Assembly: GCF_035751725.1 (NCBI RefSeq)
Contig: NZ_CP142104.1
Coordinates: 2,542,001-2,606,000 of the forward strand
Direction: 5' to 3'
DNA: 64,000 bases
DNA from: Pseudomonas frederiksbergensis
GTDB taxonomy: Bacteria; Pseudomonadota; Gammaproteobacteria; Pseudomonadales; Pseudomonadaceae
The notes below the pieces were generated by a model. The model saw nothing but the letters and a program-made list of their open reading frames with translations, had not been told where the DNA came from and searched no databases. Each line of letters opens with the position of its first letter. The stretch's first letter is position 1. The translations under genes were made by a program, and so were the position numbers. This document shows, in pieces, positions 25,955-35,458 of the stretch.

Positions 25955-25972
25955 GAGCAAGCCCGCTCCCAC
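25955..25972. repeat. Partial REP-like sequence
   Basis: GAGCAAGCCCGCTCCCAC resembles one arm of the 'GGGAGCGAGCTTGCTC' type REP seen at 31528. No second arm is found nearby. Confidence 0.5.
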
Positions 25973-26003
25973 GAGGAATTGGGGGCGGCTTGAAGCTTGA
26001 GTG

Positions 26004-27371
26004 TCACCAGCCCCAAAACTGCAACCACCAACCGTATCCCACCAAGCCGCTCGCCAAGACCAGGCAGGTCATGGCGGGCATTCGCCGGATCGGCCCGGCG
26101 CCGTCGCGGCCGAGCACCTTCCAACCCAGCAGCAAACTCCAGCCAATGGCCGCGACCAGCAGCAGCGCCCGGGCTGGCTGCACCCAATCCAACAACAACC
26201 CTTCGTAGCGCAACAGCTTGACCGTGGTGGCCGACAAGCCCAGGAACAACCCTGCACCGCCGAGGGGCAGCAGGGTGATGGCCAAGGGCCAATAGTGTGC
26301 AGCATCACCCGTGAATCTCGCTGCCAGGCGCATCAGGAGCATCAACGCGGTGCCCATCAGCAACGCACTCATGCCCAGATAGGCGACGATGCAAAAACCG
26401 TCCAGCCAACTGAAACTGTCGTTGAGCCGCGGATAGTGCGTCAGCAACCACCACGGCGCGTTGTCCATCAACGGCCAGGTCACGTCGTGCGACACCAGCC
26501 ATTGGGCCAACCCCTGTTTCAAGGCGATGAACCAAGGGCTGACGGTCCACTGGAACGCGCCCATCGCCAGGCCAATGACCCCGAAGAACAGCAAGCGCAC
26601 ATCCCAAGGCGAGACCGTGGTTGGGGTGGCCTGGAGGATTTCCTGATTGCTGGAGCGGGCGATCAGCCGCACCGCGTCGCGCTGGCCGCTGCAACGGCCA
26701 CAGGCATGGCAATCGGCGGCGCCGCGCATCCGGCGGATGTCGAGCAAAGGCGCGCAGTTGGGCGGCGGGCGGCGCGGCGCCGGGTTTTCCAGCCAGCGTT
26801 TTTCATCCACGTGGAAGTGCACGGGTGCGAGGCGGGCGAGCAGGGCAAAGACGCCGCTGACCGGGCACAGGTAACGGCACCACACCCGTTTGCCACGGGC
26901 GAACAGCAATCCCACGACGACCGCCGCGACGGTCGAGCCACCGAGGATCAGCAGCGCCGCCTGGGCATAGTCATAGACGCTGATCAACTGGCCGTAGAGC
27001 GTGGTCAGGCAGAACGCCAGGGTCGGCCAACCGGCCCAGCGCAATCCCCGTGGCACGCCGAGGCCACGGCCGTATCGGCTGGCCCATTCGCTCAAGGCGC
27101 CTTCGGGACACAGCACGCCACACCAGAGCCGGCCGAACAGGACGATAGACAGCAACACGAACGGCCACCAGATCCCCCAGAACAGGAACTGCGCCAACAA
27201 CGTCAAGTTGTCCAGGAGATGCGCCTGGCTGTCCGGCAACGGCAACATCGCCGGGAGAACCAACAGCACGGCGTAGAACAGCACCACCGCCCATTGCACG
27301 GTGCGGATGGTCGCGCCATGGCGGCGCATGCCGTCGCCGAGGCGCTGGAGCGCCGGGTTCAGGTCGGGCAT
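26004..27371 (-). CDS. ftrD: Membrane polyferredoxin FtrD of ferrous-iron uptake system
   Basis: This 455-aa membrane protein has about six or more hydrophobic segments. Iron-sulfur Cys groups are in WCGVLCPEGALSEW, WCRYLCPVSGVF and CHACGRCSGQ, the NapH/CcoG-like pattern of FtrD proteins. In Ftr systems it is thought to re-reduce or accept electrons in Fe(II) oxidation-coupled transport. The start ATG 27371 overlaps the ftrC end by 13 nt, making it the last gene of ftrABCD. The symbol rests on operon order and domain match. Confidence 0.8.
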   Translation of the reverse strand: MPDLNPALQRLGDGMRRHGATIRTVQWAVVLFYAVLLVLPAMLPLPDSQAHLLDNLTLLAQFLFWGIWWPFVLLSIVLFGRLWCGVLCPEGALSEWASRYGRGLGVPRGLRWAGWPTLAFCLTTLYGQLISVYDYAQAALLILGGSTVAAVVVGLLFARGKRVWCRYLCPVSGVFALLARLAPVHFHVDEKRWLENPAPRRPPPNCAPLLDIRRMRGAADCHACGRCSGQRDAVRLIARSSNQEILQATPTTVSPWDVRLLFFGVIGLAMGAFQWTVSPWFIALKQGLAQWLVSHDVTWPLMDNAPWWLLTHYPRLNDSFSWLDGFCIVAYLGMSALLMGTALMLLMRLAARFTGDAAHYWPLAITLLPLGGAGLFLGLSATTVKLLRYEGLLLDWVQPARALLLVAAIGWSLLLGWKVLGRDGAGPIRRMPAMTCLVLASGLVGYGWWLQFWGW

Positions 27372-28216
27372 GGCAGGTTTTCCACCTTGCTGCGTGGCCG
27401 CAGCCAACCGGCGACGGCCAGCCAATAACCGAGCCACACCAGCAACGTCAGCAGGCTGGGGCTGGCGCGATAACCGGTGAAGTCGGCGAGAAAAGCGCCC
27501 AAGCCATGGCCGTCGTCCAGCACGGCGCTGCTGTCCCACAGCGCATCGCCGATGGCGCGATACACCGCCTCCGGCCAATCCATCGCCAACAGTTGCCCGC
27601 CGATCCGCTCGACACAGCTGACCAGAAGCGCCGAGCCCAACAGCAGCAGGATCGCTTCGCTGATGGCGAAGAAGCGCGGCCACGAGATGAATCGGCGGCT
27701 GCCGTGGAGCAGGGAAACGGTCAGCAGCGACAAGACCAATCCGGCCACCGCGCCGACCGCGAACAACCCCAGTGAAGGACCTTCCAGCCGGGCGCCGGCG
27801 CCGTAGAGAAAGACCACGGTTTCGCTGCCTTCGCGGCTGACGGCAAGCAACGCCAGCACCAGCAGCCCCATCCCACCCTGGCGCCCCAGGCGTTGGTCGG
27901 CCTGACGCGTGAGGTCATGCTTGAGCGTGCCGGCGTTGCGATGCATCCAGCCGACCATTTGCACGATCAGCAGACTGGCGACCAGCGCCAACGACGCCTG
28001 GAACCACTCGTTGGCGCCGCCGCTCATGGCTTCGCCGGCCAACAGGATCAAACCGGCCAGCACGCCCGACAGCAACAGGCCGAGGGCCGCGCCACTCCAA
28101 ACGTAGCGCAGCAGTCGGTCGGCCTGCTGCTGGCGGCTCACCCAGGCCTGGAGAATGCCGATCACCAGCAAGGCCTCGACGCTTTCGCGCCAGACAATGA
28201 ACATCGATTGCGTCAT
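27359..28216 (-). CDS. ftrC: FTR1-family high-affinity iron permease FtrC
   Basis: This 285-aa protein has seven predicted membrane helices and two REXXE iron-binding motifs, WRESVEALL (residues about 9-17) and SREGSETVVF near 130. Both are diagnostic of the FTR1/EfeU family. It moves iron across the inner membrane. AGGAG precedes the ATG (complement 28216). It follows ftrB by 18 nt. Confidence 0.9.
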   Translation of the reverse strand: MTQSMFIVWRESVEALLVIGILQAWVSRQQQADRLLRYVWSGAALGLLLSGVLAGLILLAGEAMSGGANEWFQASLALVASLLIVQMVGWMHRNAGTLKHDLTRQADQRLGRQGGMGLLVLALLAVSREGSETVVFLYGAGARLEGPSLGLFAVGAVAGLVLSLLTVSLLHGSRRFISWPRFFAISEAILLLLGSALLVSCVERIGGQLLAMDWPEAVYRAIGDALWDSSAVLDDGHGLGAFLADFTGYRASPSLLTLLVWLGYWLAVAGWLRPRSKVENLPCPT

Positions 28217-28234
28217 TCGAACCTCTCCTGAGGA

Positions 28235-28564
28235 TTAGCGGGCGAGAATGCTGCCCTCGGGTAACTGCGGGTTGAATTCATCGAAGAACGGGTAACGGCC
28301 GGGGCGCAGCGGGTGGATCACCACGAAGCTGGTCACGCCGGGGGACAGGACCTTCTCGACCCGTAGCGGCGTGCTTTCGAATTCCGCCGGGCCTTGGCCG
28401 ATGTTCTTCAGCACGATCTTGAAACGCTGGCCGGCCGGCACTTCAAGCTGCGGCGGGGTGAACTGCCCGTCGCGCATGCTCAGCTCGTAAGTGAGCAGTT
28501 CGGCCTCGGCGATCGATGGCAGCGACAGGCCGGCCAGCATCAGCCAGATGAATCGGCAACTCAT
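28235..28564 (-). CDS. ftrB: Periplasmic cupredoxin-like protein FtrB
   Basis: This 109-aa protein has a signal peptide (cleavage after SIAEA, about residue 21) and a cupredoxin-type beta fold: 'DGQFTPPQLEVPAGQRFKI', 'KNIGQGPAEFES' and 'HPLRPGRYPFFDEFNP'. In Ftr systems this cupredoxin is proposed to oxidise Fe(II) before transport by FtrC. It lies 2 nt after ftrA on the same strand. Metal ligands are not all obvious. Confidence 0.83.
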   Translation of the reverse strand: MSCRFIWLMLAGLSLPSIAEAELLTYELSMRDGQFTPPQLEVPAGQRFKIVLKNIGQGPAEFESTPLRVEKVLSPGVTSFVVIHPLRPGRYPFFDEFNPQLPEGSILAR

Positions 28565-28566
28565 CT

Positions 28567-29097
28567 TCAGTACCCGCCTTTTTTTCCGATCCCGGCGTAG
28601 ACGAATTCGTAACGCAGCTCACAGCGCTCGAACCACGGCGCGACGCCGGTTTCCTTGTCGGTGTGACGGCCGAGGGATGCGTGGCCAGCCGGCGGCAGTA
28701 CGGTGAAGGTCAGTTGGTATTTGCCGGGGCCGAGCAGCTTCACGTTATCGCCGTAGTGCGGTCCGTCGTTGGCGACCATGGCGTGGAAATCGCCCTTGAG
28801 CTCGGTGTCGTTGCCTTGTTTCTTCAACTGGAACGAGACGTTGAGATAGGGCACGAAGCTGCCTTCCTGGAAGCCCTGCTGGTTGTCCGCCGTGGCGCGA
28901 ATGTCGGCCTCCAGGTGCACATCGGAATCGGCGGTGGCGCGCATCATGCCGGCGGGGGCCATTTCGATCGGTTGCAGGTACACCGCGCCGACTTCAAGCC
29001 CAGGGCACAGTTGCGGTTCGCCGATGGGGTATTCCTTGGCCTGGGCCAGCGGTGCGAGACACAACAGGGCGAGGGACAGGGGAGCGAGTGTGCGCAT
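28567..29097 (-). CDS. ftrA: Periplasmic iron-binding protein FtrA (P19/Tp34 family)
   Basis: This 176-aa protein has a signal peptide (MRTLAPLSLALLCLAPLAQA) and the P19/Tp34 fold. Conserved features are GAVYLQPIEMAPAGMM with Met ligands, 'DSDVHLEADI', and His residues in FHAMVANDGPHYG and GRHTDKETG. It captures ferrous iron and is the first gene of ftrABCD. A Fur-like sequence lies 57 nt upstream. Confidence 0.87.
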   Translation of the reverse strand: MRTLAPLSLALLCLAPLAQAKEYPIGEPQLCPGLEVGAVYLQPIEMAPAGMMRATADSDVHLEADIRATADNQQGFQEGSFVPYLNVSFQLKKQGNDTELKGDFHAMVANDGPHYGDNVKLLGPGKYQLTFTVLPPAGHASLGRHTDKETGVAPWFERCELRYEFVYAGIGKKGGY

Positions 29098-29153
29098 GAT
29101 GACTTCCTGGTTGGCTAAGTGATGGCGCCGAGTCTAGGAAGCTTCGCTGCGAA

Positions 29154-29168
29154 TAATAATGATTCTTG
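29154..29168 (-). promoter_or_regulatory. Putative Fur box of ftrABCD
   Basis: TAATAATGATTCTTG read on the minus strand is CAAGAATCATTATTA, matching the 7-1-7 Fur consensus TGATAAT-N-ATTATCA at about 10 of 14 positions (right half 6 of 7). It is the only AT-rich patch before ftrA. Confidence 0.6.
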
Positions 29169-29277
29169 TCAATTTTCAGCGTGATTTTCCCCGGATCGCT
29201 GTTCTTGACCGGAATCAAGGGACGCCGCGCGGCGCCAGGGTAGGGTGGGGTACATCCATCCGGCATGCGGGGTCGTC

Positions 29278-29505
29278 ATGGCAAAGCCCTTTCCCATCAG
29301 TCCCAAACATCCCGAGCGCATTTGTTGGGGGTGCGACCGTTACTGCGCGTCGACCGCGCTGGCGTGCGGCAACGGCGCCGACCGCACGATGCACCCGGCG
29401 GAGATGATCGGCGAGGATTGGTACCTGCATGGGGATTGGGGGATAGACGTGGTGGATGTGACGGACAAGACCGGGGAAGAAACCGCCGTCCCTCTGAAGG
29501 GATGA
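29278..29505 (+). CDS. DUF3079 small Cys-containing protein
   Basis: This 75-aa soluble protein has the DUF3079 signature HPERICWGCDRYCAS followed by LACGNGADRT and HPAEMIGEDWY. Four Cys near the N terminus could bind a metal. Function unknown in the family. The ATG at 29278 is chosen over an upstream ATG because family members begin with MAKxFP. It is monocistronic, divergent from ftrA, followed by a REPIN. Confidence 0.82.
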   Translation: MAKPFPISPKHPERICWGCDRYCASTALACGNGADRTMHPAEMIGEDWYLHGDWGIDVVDVTDKTGEETAVPLKG

Positions 29506-29515
29506 AAATAACCCT

Positions 29516-29623
29516 GTGGCGAGGGAGCTTGCTCCCGCTGGGCCGGTCCGACGCTTCGGGCGAAGCAGACCTGAAGATCTTGCGGTCGCTACGCAACCGA
29601 GCGGGAGCAAGCTCCCTCGCCAC
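29516..29623. repeat. REPIN (two inverted REP elements)
   Basis: GTGGCGAGGGAGCTTGCTCC at 29516 and its inverted copy ending at 29623 enclose about 60 nt of imperfect stem, including CGACGCTTCGGGCG. The whole can fold into one long hairpin between two converging genes (DUF3079 and the dipeptidase). Confidence 0.85.
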
Positions 29624-29640
29624 GGGGATCACGCCGTTTC

Positions 29641-31380
29641 TTAGAGCTTCGGCAACTGCCCGATCCGCCCCATCATTTCGGTCACGACCTGCAGGTCCAG
29701 CAGGAACTGCTCCACGGTCTTGAACTCGTTGTCGTTGTGACCGGTGTACTTCACATCGGGCATGGCCAGGCCGAATTGCACGCCGTTCGGCAAGTCATGG
29801 ACCGACGTGGCGCCAGCGGAGGTGCCGAACTTATGCTCCATGCCCAGGTTCTCGGTGGCCACGGCCAGCAGCGCCTTGACCCATTCGCCTTCGGGGTTGC
29901 GGTACATCGGTTCGTCGATAGAGTTATCGAAGGCCACCGCGACCTTGGACTTCTTGGCCCAGGCGGAAAGCTTGTCGTTGATCTCCGTCTTCAGCGTCTC
30001 GGTCGGCTTGCCCACGGGCACCCGCAGGTTCACGGCCAGCTTGAAAGTCTTGTCATCCATCCCGACGTAGGTCAGCGAGGCGGTCAGCGGGCCCATGAAT
30101 GCGTCGGAGAAGCCGATGCCCAGTTTCTTGCCCAGGTAATCCAGGCCCCAATTGTCAGTGGCATAGCGGGCGGCGTCGGTGATGTGGTTGTGCTTGAGCG
30201 CGACCTTGCCGTCGAGGCCGTTGATGAACACCAGCATCCTGGCCACCGGGTTGACACCTGACTCAGGCTCGGAGGAGTGGGCGGAAACGCCAGTGAAGGT
30301 CAGCTTGACCGTCTTGCCGTCCACCTCGCTTTTTACCTCAAAGTCGCCGCCATTGGCCTTGGCGTAGTCAGTGCCGGCCTTGCGCAGGCTGGCGGCCAGC
30401 TCGGCGGGCTTGTCGGTGGCGAATGTCGCGACTGAAGTCGATGGGATCTGGTTGGTCGCCATGCCGCCGGTCAGCCCGGTGATCTCGGCGCCTTTGCCCT
30501 GGCCCGCGCGACGTGGGAAATTGGCCATGACCGTGCCGTAGCCTTTCTCGGCGATCACCACCGGGTAGCTGCCATCCAGCGCCAGGTTGTAATTGGGCGT
30601 CGGGTTGCGCTCGAAATAATAGGGGATGGCATCGCCGGTGGTTTCTTCGGTGGTATCGACCAGCAGCTTGAAGTGACGCGCCAGCGGCAGTTTTTCTTCC
30701 TTGATGATCTTCATGGCGTAGAGCGCCACGACGATGCCGTTCTTGTCGTCCTCGGTGCCGCGACCGTACATGCGATCGCCCACCAGGGTGACCTTGAACG
30801 GATCAAGCTTGGTGCCGTCCTTGAGCACCCAGTTTTCCGGCGTCACCGGCACCACGTCGGCATGGGCGTGAATGCCCACGACTTCGTCGCCGCTGCCTTC
30901 GAGGGAAATCTCATAGACGCGGTTGTCGATGTTGCGGAAGTTCAGGTTGAAGTCGTTGGCCAGGCTCTTGATCTTGTCGGCGATCTTCAGGAATTCCGGG
31001 TTTTCATGCTGGGCCACGCCGTCCTTGCGATAGGTCGGGATTTCCACCAACTGGCGCAAGGTCTCGGTGGCGGCCTTGCCGTACTTCACCCGGGCGTAGA
31101 GACCCAGCAGCCGATGGATCTCGTTCTGTTGCTCGGCGGACAGGGTTTTGTTGTCTTGGAAAGCGCTGATAGCGGGGCTGAGGTTGGCGGACTTGGCCAG
31201 GTCACTCTTGGCGACGCTTGCCAGGAACTGGCGGAAATCGCTGACCGAGGTATCGGTGAATGCTTTGACGAAGTCCGCGCTTTGTTGCGCAGTGATGTTG
31301 GCATTGGCCGATAACGGCAGGGAGGAGAGGGTGGACAGGACGAGGGTGGCGATAGCAAGACGCTTGAACGGGAAGTTCAT
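29641..31380 (-). CDS. Periplasmic M20-family dipeptidase
   Basis: This protein of about 579 aa has a signal peptide (ending PLSANA). An M20 metallopeptidase core follows: GIHAHADVVPV with a zinc His, GRGTEDDKNGIVVALYA with the bridging Asp, 'TTEETTGDAIPYYFERNP' with the general-base Glu pair, and a C-terminal HNDNEF zinc His. Length and lid domain resemble PepV/Sapep-type dipeptidases. The ATG at 31380 is chosen because it gives a proper signal peptide. It is flanked by REPINs and not in an operon. Substrate unknown. Confidence 0.85.
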   Translation of the reverse strand: MNFPFKRLAIATLVLSTLSSLPLSANANITAQQSADFVKAFTDTSVSDFRQFLASVAKSDLAKSANLSPAISAFQDNKTLSAEQQNEIHRLLGLYARVKYGKAATETLRQLVEIPTYRKDGVAQHENPEFLKIADKIKSLANDFNLNFRNIDNRVYEISLEGSGDEVVGIHAHADVVPVTPENWVLKDGTKLDPFKVTLVGDRMYGRGTEDDKNGIVVALYAMKIIKEEKLPLARHFKLLVDTTEETTGDAIPYYFERNPTPNYNLALDGSYPVVIAEKGYGTVMANFPRRAGQGKGAEITGLTGGMATNQIPSTSVATFATDKPAELAASLRKAGTDYAKANGGDFEVKSEVDGKTVKLTFTGVSAHSSEPESGVNPVARMLVFINGLDGKVALKHNHITDAARYATDNWGLDYLGKKLGIGFSDAFMGPLTASLTYVGMDDKTFKLAVNLRVPVGKPTETLKTEINDKLSAWAKKSKVAVAFDNSIDEPMYRNPEGEWVKALLAVATENLGMEHKFGTSAGATSVHDLPNGVQFGLAMPDVKYTGHNDNEFKTVEQFLLDLQVVTEMMGRIGQLPKL

Positions 31381-31527
31381 GGTGGCAGGCATTCCTTTGC
31401 AGGGAAAAGTGTCGTTTGATGAAACAATCACTTACAACCTAGCATCATGAACGCGGATTGGGGGAGCCCCTTGAACGGAATATGTCGCCCGTAAAAGCGC
31501 AAACGGCGCAGAAATGAAAAATCCCTT

Positions 31528-31629
31528 GTGGGAGCGAGCTTGCTCCGGGCGGCGATCCGACGATGGCGTCAGGTCGGCGTGCACCCGTGCTGAATGTGAC
31601 GCCGCCATCGCGAGCAAGCTCGCTCCCAC
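31528..31629. repeat. REPIN of the GTGGGAGCGAGC type
   Basis: GTGGGAGCGAGCTTGCTCC at 31528-31546 and its inverted copy GCGAGCAAGCTCGCTCCCAC at 31610-31629 flank a GC-rich centre with GGCGTC / GACGCC arms. The core differs from the GAGGGAGC family at 29516, so at least two REP families are present. Confidence 0.85.
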
Positions 31630-31650
31630 AGGGTTCGGTGGTGACTGGAC

Positions 31651-33654
31651 TCAATGCGTACCGCGCGGAATCGTCTTGAGCAAATCTTCCGGGCTGATAT
31701 GCCCCACCACCGGCTGCGCGGTGCTGCCTGGCAACGGCAGGTCGAGGATGTGCCCCTTGATCTTGCCGACCACGTGCATCTCGCAGGGCTTGCAGTCGAA
31801 CTTCAGCGTCAGCACTTCATCACCGTGAATCAACTGCATCGGCGCAACCTTGGTGCGCACGCCGGTGACGCCCTTGGCCTGCTTGGGGCAGAGGTTGAAC
31901 GAGAAGCGCAGGCAGTGCTTGGTGATCATCACCGGCACTTCGCCGGTTTCCTCGTGGGCTTCGAACGCCGCGTCGATCAGCTTGACGCCGTGGCGGTGGT
32001 AGAAGTCCCGGGCCTTCTGGTTGTAGACATTGGCCAGGAATGACAGGTGCGATTCCGGGTAAACCGGCGGTGGCGTGGTCTCGGCCTTGCGTCCGCCCCG
32101 TGGGTGCGCCGCGACGCGTGCCGTGGTCAGGGCTTCGATCACCTCGCGGCGCAGGGCCTTGAGCTGGGAGTTGGGAATGAAGAACGCCTGGGGCGCGTCC
32201 AGCTTGATCGACGTGGCGTGATACTCGGTGGTGCCCAGTTGGCCGAGCAGGTCCTGCAATTGTTCCAGGGCTTGCTCCGGCTTGTTCGCCAGGCCGAAGG
32301 GACCGTCGAGGGCCACGCTGGCGCTGATGCCTTCTTCGCTGGTGGCGGTCAGCGCCAGGCGCTCTTCGCGCAACTGTGCAACCCAGGCCAGGCCCACACG
32401 GCGCTCGGCGGAGGTCTTGAGCAGCGCTTGTTGCCAGTTGTGATCGAGGTTGCGGCTCAGCGGATGATTGGGGCGCAACTGGTACATGCCGGCTGGCATT
32501 TCGTTGGGCTCGACGCGGTAGCGGTAGCGCTTCTGGCCTTCGTCATCGAGGAACTCGCCCTTGGGTTCGGCGATATTGGCCCGGAAACCCACCACTTCGC
32601 GCTTGACCAGCACGTTGAGGCCGTCGCCGTTGGACAGTGGATCAGAGGTCACCACTTGCAGGTCGCGCTTGCCGACTTTTTCCACCACGCCCACCGGTAC
32701 GCCGGTGAACGTCGGCGAATCGAAGGCGCCGATGTCGATCTTGCGCTCGCTGACGAAATAGTCAGTGCTGCCACGGTGAAAGGTCTTGTCCGGGTCCGGC
32801 ACGAAGAAATGCGCGATCCGGCCACTGGAGGCGCGGGCCAGGTCCGGGCGGTCTTCGAGAACATCGTCCAGGCGCTGACGGTAGTAGGCGGTGATGTTCT
32901 TCACATAGGCCGCGTCCTTGTAGCGACCCTCGATCTTGAACGAGCGCACGCCAGCTTCCACCAAGGCGCGGATGTTGGCGCTCTGGTTGTTGTCCTTCAT
33001 CGACAACAGGTGCTTTTCGTAGGCGACCACCCGGCCCTGGTCATCCTTGAGGGTGTAGGGCAGGCGGCAGGCCTGGGAGCAGTCGCCACGGTTGGCGCTG
33101 CGGCCGTTTTGCGCGTGGGAAATGTTGCACTGCCCGGAAAACGCCACGCACAACGCGCCGTGGATGAAGAATTCAATGGCCGCGTCGGTCTCGTCGGCGA
33201 TGGCACGAATTTCCTGCAAGTTCAGCTCACGGGCCAATACCAGCTGGGAGAAACCGGCCTGGTCGAGGAATTTGGCTCGGGCGAGGGTGCGAATGTCGGT
33301 CTGGGTGCTGGCGTGCAGCTCGATCGGCGGGATGTCCAGCTCCATCACGCCCAGGTCCTGGACGATCAGCGCATCGACGCCGGCGTCATAGAGCTGGTGG
33401 ATCAACTGGCGGGCCGGTTCCAGCTCGTTGTCGTGCAGGATCGTGTTGATCGTGGTGAACACCCGGGCGTGGTAGCGATGGGCGAACTCCACCAACTGGG
33501 CGATATCGCTCACCTCGTTGCAGGCGTTGTGACGCGCGCCGAAACTCGGGCCTCCGATGTACACGGCGTCGGCGCCATGCAGGATGGCCTCGCGGGCGAT
33601 GGTCACGTCGCGGGCGGGGCTGAGCAATTCCAGATGATGTTTAGGCAAGGACAT
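31651..33654 (-). CDS. rlhA: 23S rRNA C2501 hydroxylase RlhA / U32-family protein
   Basis: This 667-aa protein of the peptidase U32 family is the size of E. coli RlhA (YdcP). The N-terminal TIM-barrel starts 'LELLSPARDVTIAREAILHG'. The iron-sulfur Cys set is CVAFSGQCN and NRGDCSQACRLPY, with more Cys in HCLRFSFNLCP and DCKPCEMHV. RlhA hydroxylates C2501 of 23S rRNA in the peptidyl transferase centre, not a protease reaction. Monocistronic. I am sure of the family, and moderately sure of the RlhA subgroup because of full length. Confidence 0.85.
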   Translation of the reverse strand: MSLPKHHLELLSPARDVTIAREAILHGADAVYIGGPSFGARHNACNEVSDIAQLVEFAHRYHARVFTTINTILHDNELEPARQLIHQLYDAGVDALIVQDLGVMELDIPPIELHASTQTDIRTLARAKFLDQAGFSQLVLARELNLQEIRAIADETDAAIEFFIHGALCVAFSGQCNISHAQNGRSANRGDCSQACRLPYTLKDDQGRVVAYEKHLLSMKDNNQSANIRALVEAGVRSFKIEGRYKDAAYVKNITAYYRQRLDDVLEDRPDLARASSGRIAHFFVPDPDKTFHRGSTDYFVSERKIDIGAFDSPTFTGVPVGVVEKVGKRDLQVVTSDPLSNGDGLNVLVKREVVGFRANIAEPKGEFLDDEGQKRYRYRVEPNEMPAGMYQLRPNHPLSRNLDHNWQQALLKTSAERRVGLAWVAQLREERLALTATSEEGISASVALDGPFGLANKPEQALEQLQDLLGQLGTTEYHATSIKLDAPQAFFIPNSQLKALRREVIEALTTARVAAHPRGGRKAETTPPPVYPESHLSFLANVYNQKARDFYHRHGVKLIDAAFEAHEETGEVPVMITKHCLRFSFNLCPKQAKGVTGVRTKVAPMQLIHGDEVLTLKFDCKPCEMHVVGKIKGHILDLPLPGSTAQPVVGHISPEDLLKTIPRGTH

Positions 33655-33759
33655 GTTTTTTTAGTCAGGCTGGTCACGGTCGAAGCGCGCATTGTAGCCG
33701 CCAGGCGCCGGATCGGCACCTGTACAAGCCTGGGTCGGGTGAAATGAACCGATACGCGG

Positions 33760-35334
33760 TCAGCCCTGGGAGGCGCCGGCGCTGCACCAGCGGTTGCGCC
33801 CGGTGTTCTTCGCCAGGTACAGGAACGCGTCGGCAGCCTTGATCAGCATGGCGGGGCTCGCGTCCTCGCTGCTCGGCTGGCAGGTGGTGATGCCCGCGCT
33901 GATGGTGACGATGCCCAGGGGATGGTCGCCATGTTCGATGTTCAAGGCCCGGACGGCTTCGAGGATCTGCTGTGCGACCTTGGCGGCGCCTGGGCCGTCG
34001 GTGTTGGGCAGCAACACGGTGAACTCTTCGCCACCGTAGCGGACCGCCAGGTCTCCCGGGCGCTTGATCGTCTGTCCGATCGCCCCGGCAATCGCGCGCA
34101 GGCAGTCGTCACCGGCGGCATGACCGTATTTGTCGTTGAAGCGCTTGAAGTAATCGACGTCGAGCATGATCAACGCCAGGGCAGAACCCTGGCGCTTGGC
34201 CAGGCGCAGCTCATCGGCCAGGGCGATGTCCAGCCGCCGACGGTTGCCCAGGCCGGTCAGACTGTCGGTCAGGGCCATGTCCCGCATGGCCTGGTGGGCG
34301 CTGCGGATTTGCTGTTCCATGGTCATGCGGTGGCGCAACTGGCTCAAGACGATGAGCCCGAAACCCACCAGGATGGCGATCAGGAACACCAGCACCAGGC
34401 TGGTCTTGAGCAGGTCGCGACGCCAGGGGGCGACGATCGATTCCCGGGACAGCCCGGTTTCCACCACCAGCGGGTAAGTCGTCAGCGCCCGATAGCCATA
34501 CAGGCGCTCGGTGTCGTCGACAACCGCCCTGGCTTCGGCGACGCCCTGATTGGAGGTGGGCAAATGCTCCCGGAAGATCACGCTGTTGACCAGGCTCTTG
34601 CCGATCACCGAAGCGACGAAAGGGCGGCGCACCAGGATCGTTCCATTGCGCTTGGCCAGGACCAGTGCGCCTTTGCCGTCAATCTTGAAGTCGCCGTAGT
34701 AATCGACGAAATAACTGACCTTGACCGTTCCGAGCATCACCCCGGCGAACGAGCCATCGGGATTGTTCAAACGACGGGAGATGGGAATGATCAGGTCGTT
34801 GGTGGATCGGCTCTTGACGACATCGCCGATGCGAACGCCTCGATCCGCGTGGGTACGGTGGTACTGGAAGTAATCGCGGTCGGCATTGTTGGCCATTTCC
34901 GGGATCACTTCCTTGTCGGTCGCCAACCATTGGCCGTCGGGGCCGTAGATGAACAGCCCGTGCAACTGCGGCATGATCTCGGCCTGCTGGACCAGCAGTT
35001 TATGGATGCGCGGGATGTCCATGTTCTGCAAGCCATCGCCTTCGACGCGTTCGGCGAGGGCGGCGGTGACGACGTCGACTTGTCGAATGGTGTCTTCGGC
35101 GTGTTGGGCGGTTGCCCGTGCCAGGTTGGTCACCGAATCGCGGGCGGACGCGAACGCTGCACGATAGTCACGCCAGGTTCGCCAGCCTTCGACCGCCAGG
35201 AACACCAGAATCACCACCAGCATGAAGCTCACAGTCAGCCGAAACGCCGCCCCGGCTCTCGCCGCTTGCGGGGAAAAGGCTTGATCGGGGCTTTCAATCC
35301 TGGGCTCTGGCTGTTTGCGTCCGAGCATTGGCAT
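33760..35334 (-). CDS. Diguanylate cyclase with periplasmic dCache sensor
   Basis: This 524-aa protein has two membrane segments (about 33-52 and 300-320) that enclose a dCache-type periplasmic sensor. The C-terminal GGDEF domain is active-looking: 'ALTDSLTGLGNRRRLD', FNDKYGHAAGD and YGGEEF. An inhibitory I-site RPGD lies five residues before GGEEF, so product feedback is expected. It makes c-di-GMP and probably promotes sessile behaviour on an external signal. There are no EAL residues. Confidence 0.92.
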   Translation of the reverse strand: MPMLGRKQPEPRIESPDQAFSPQAARAGAAFRLTVSFMLVVILVFLAVEGWRTWRDYRAAFASARDSVTNLARATAQHAEDTIRQVDVVTAALAERVEGDGLQNMDIPRIHKLLVQQAEIMPQLHGLFIYGPDGQWLATDKEVIPEMANNADRDYFQYHRTHADRGVRIGDVVKSRSTNDLIIPISRRLNNPDGSFAGVMLGTVKVSYFVDYYGDFKIDGKGALVLAKRNGTILVRRPFVASVIGKSLVNSVIFREHLPTSNQGVAEARAVVDDTERLYGYRALTTYPLVVETGLSRESIVAPWRRDLLKTSLVLVFLIAILVGFGLIVLSQLRHRMTMEQQIRSAHQAMRDMALTDSLTGLGNRRRLDIALADELRLAKRQGSALALIMLDVDYFKRFNDKYGHAAGDDCLRAIAGAIGQTIKRPGDLAVRYGGEEFTVLLPNTDGPGAAKVAQQILEAVRALNIEHGDHPLGIVTISAGITTCQPSSEDASPAMLIKAADAFLYLAKNTGRNRWCSAGASQG

Positions 35335-35458
35335 ATCCTTCTACGCGACGGGTCCGTGCGCTTGCAGCACGCAGCCTATCCTATTCGATTTCAGCACGTT
35401 AGCTAACTGCGACGAGGCGTATACAGCCGACGACACACGACGCAAGGGGGGAAGGTTC

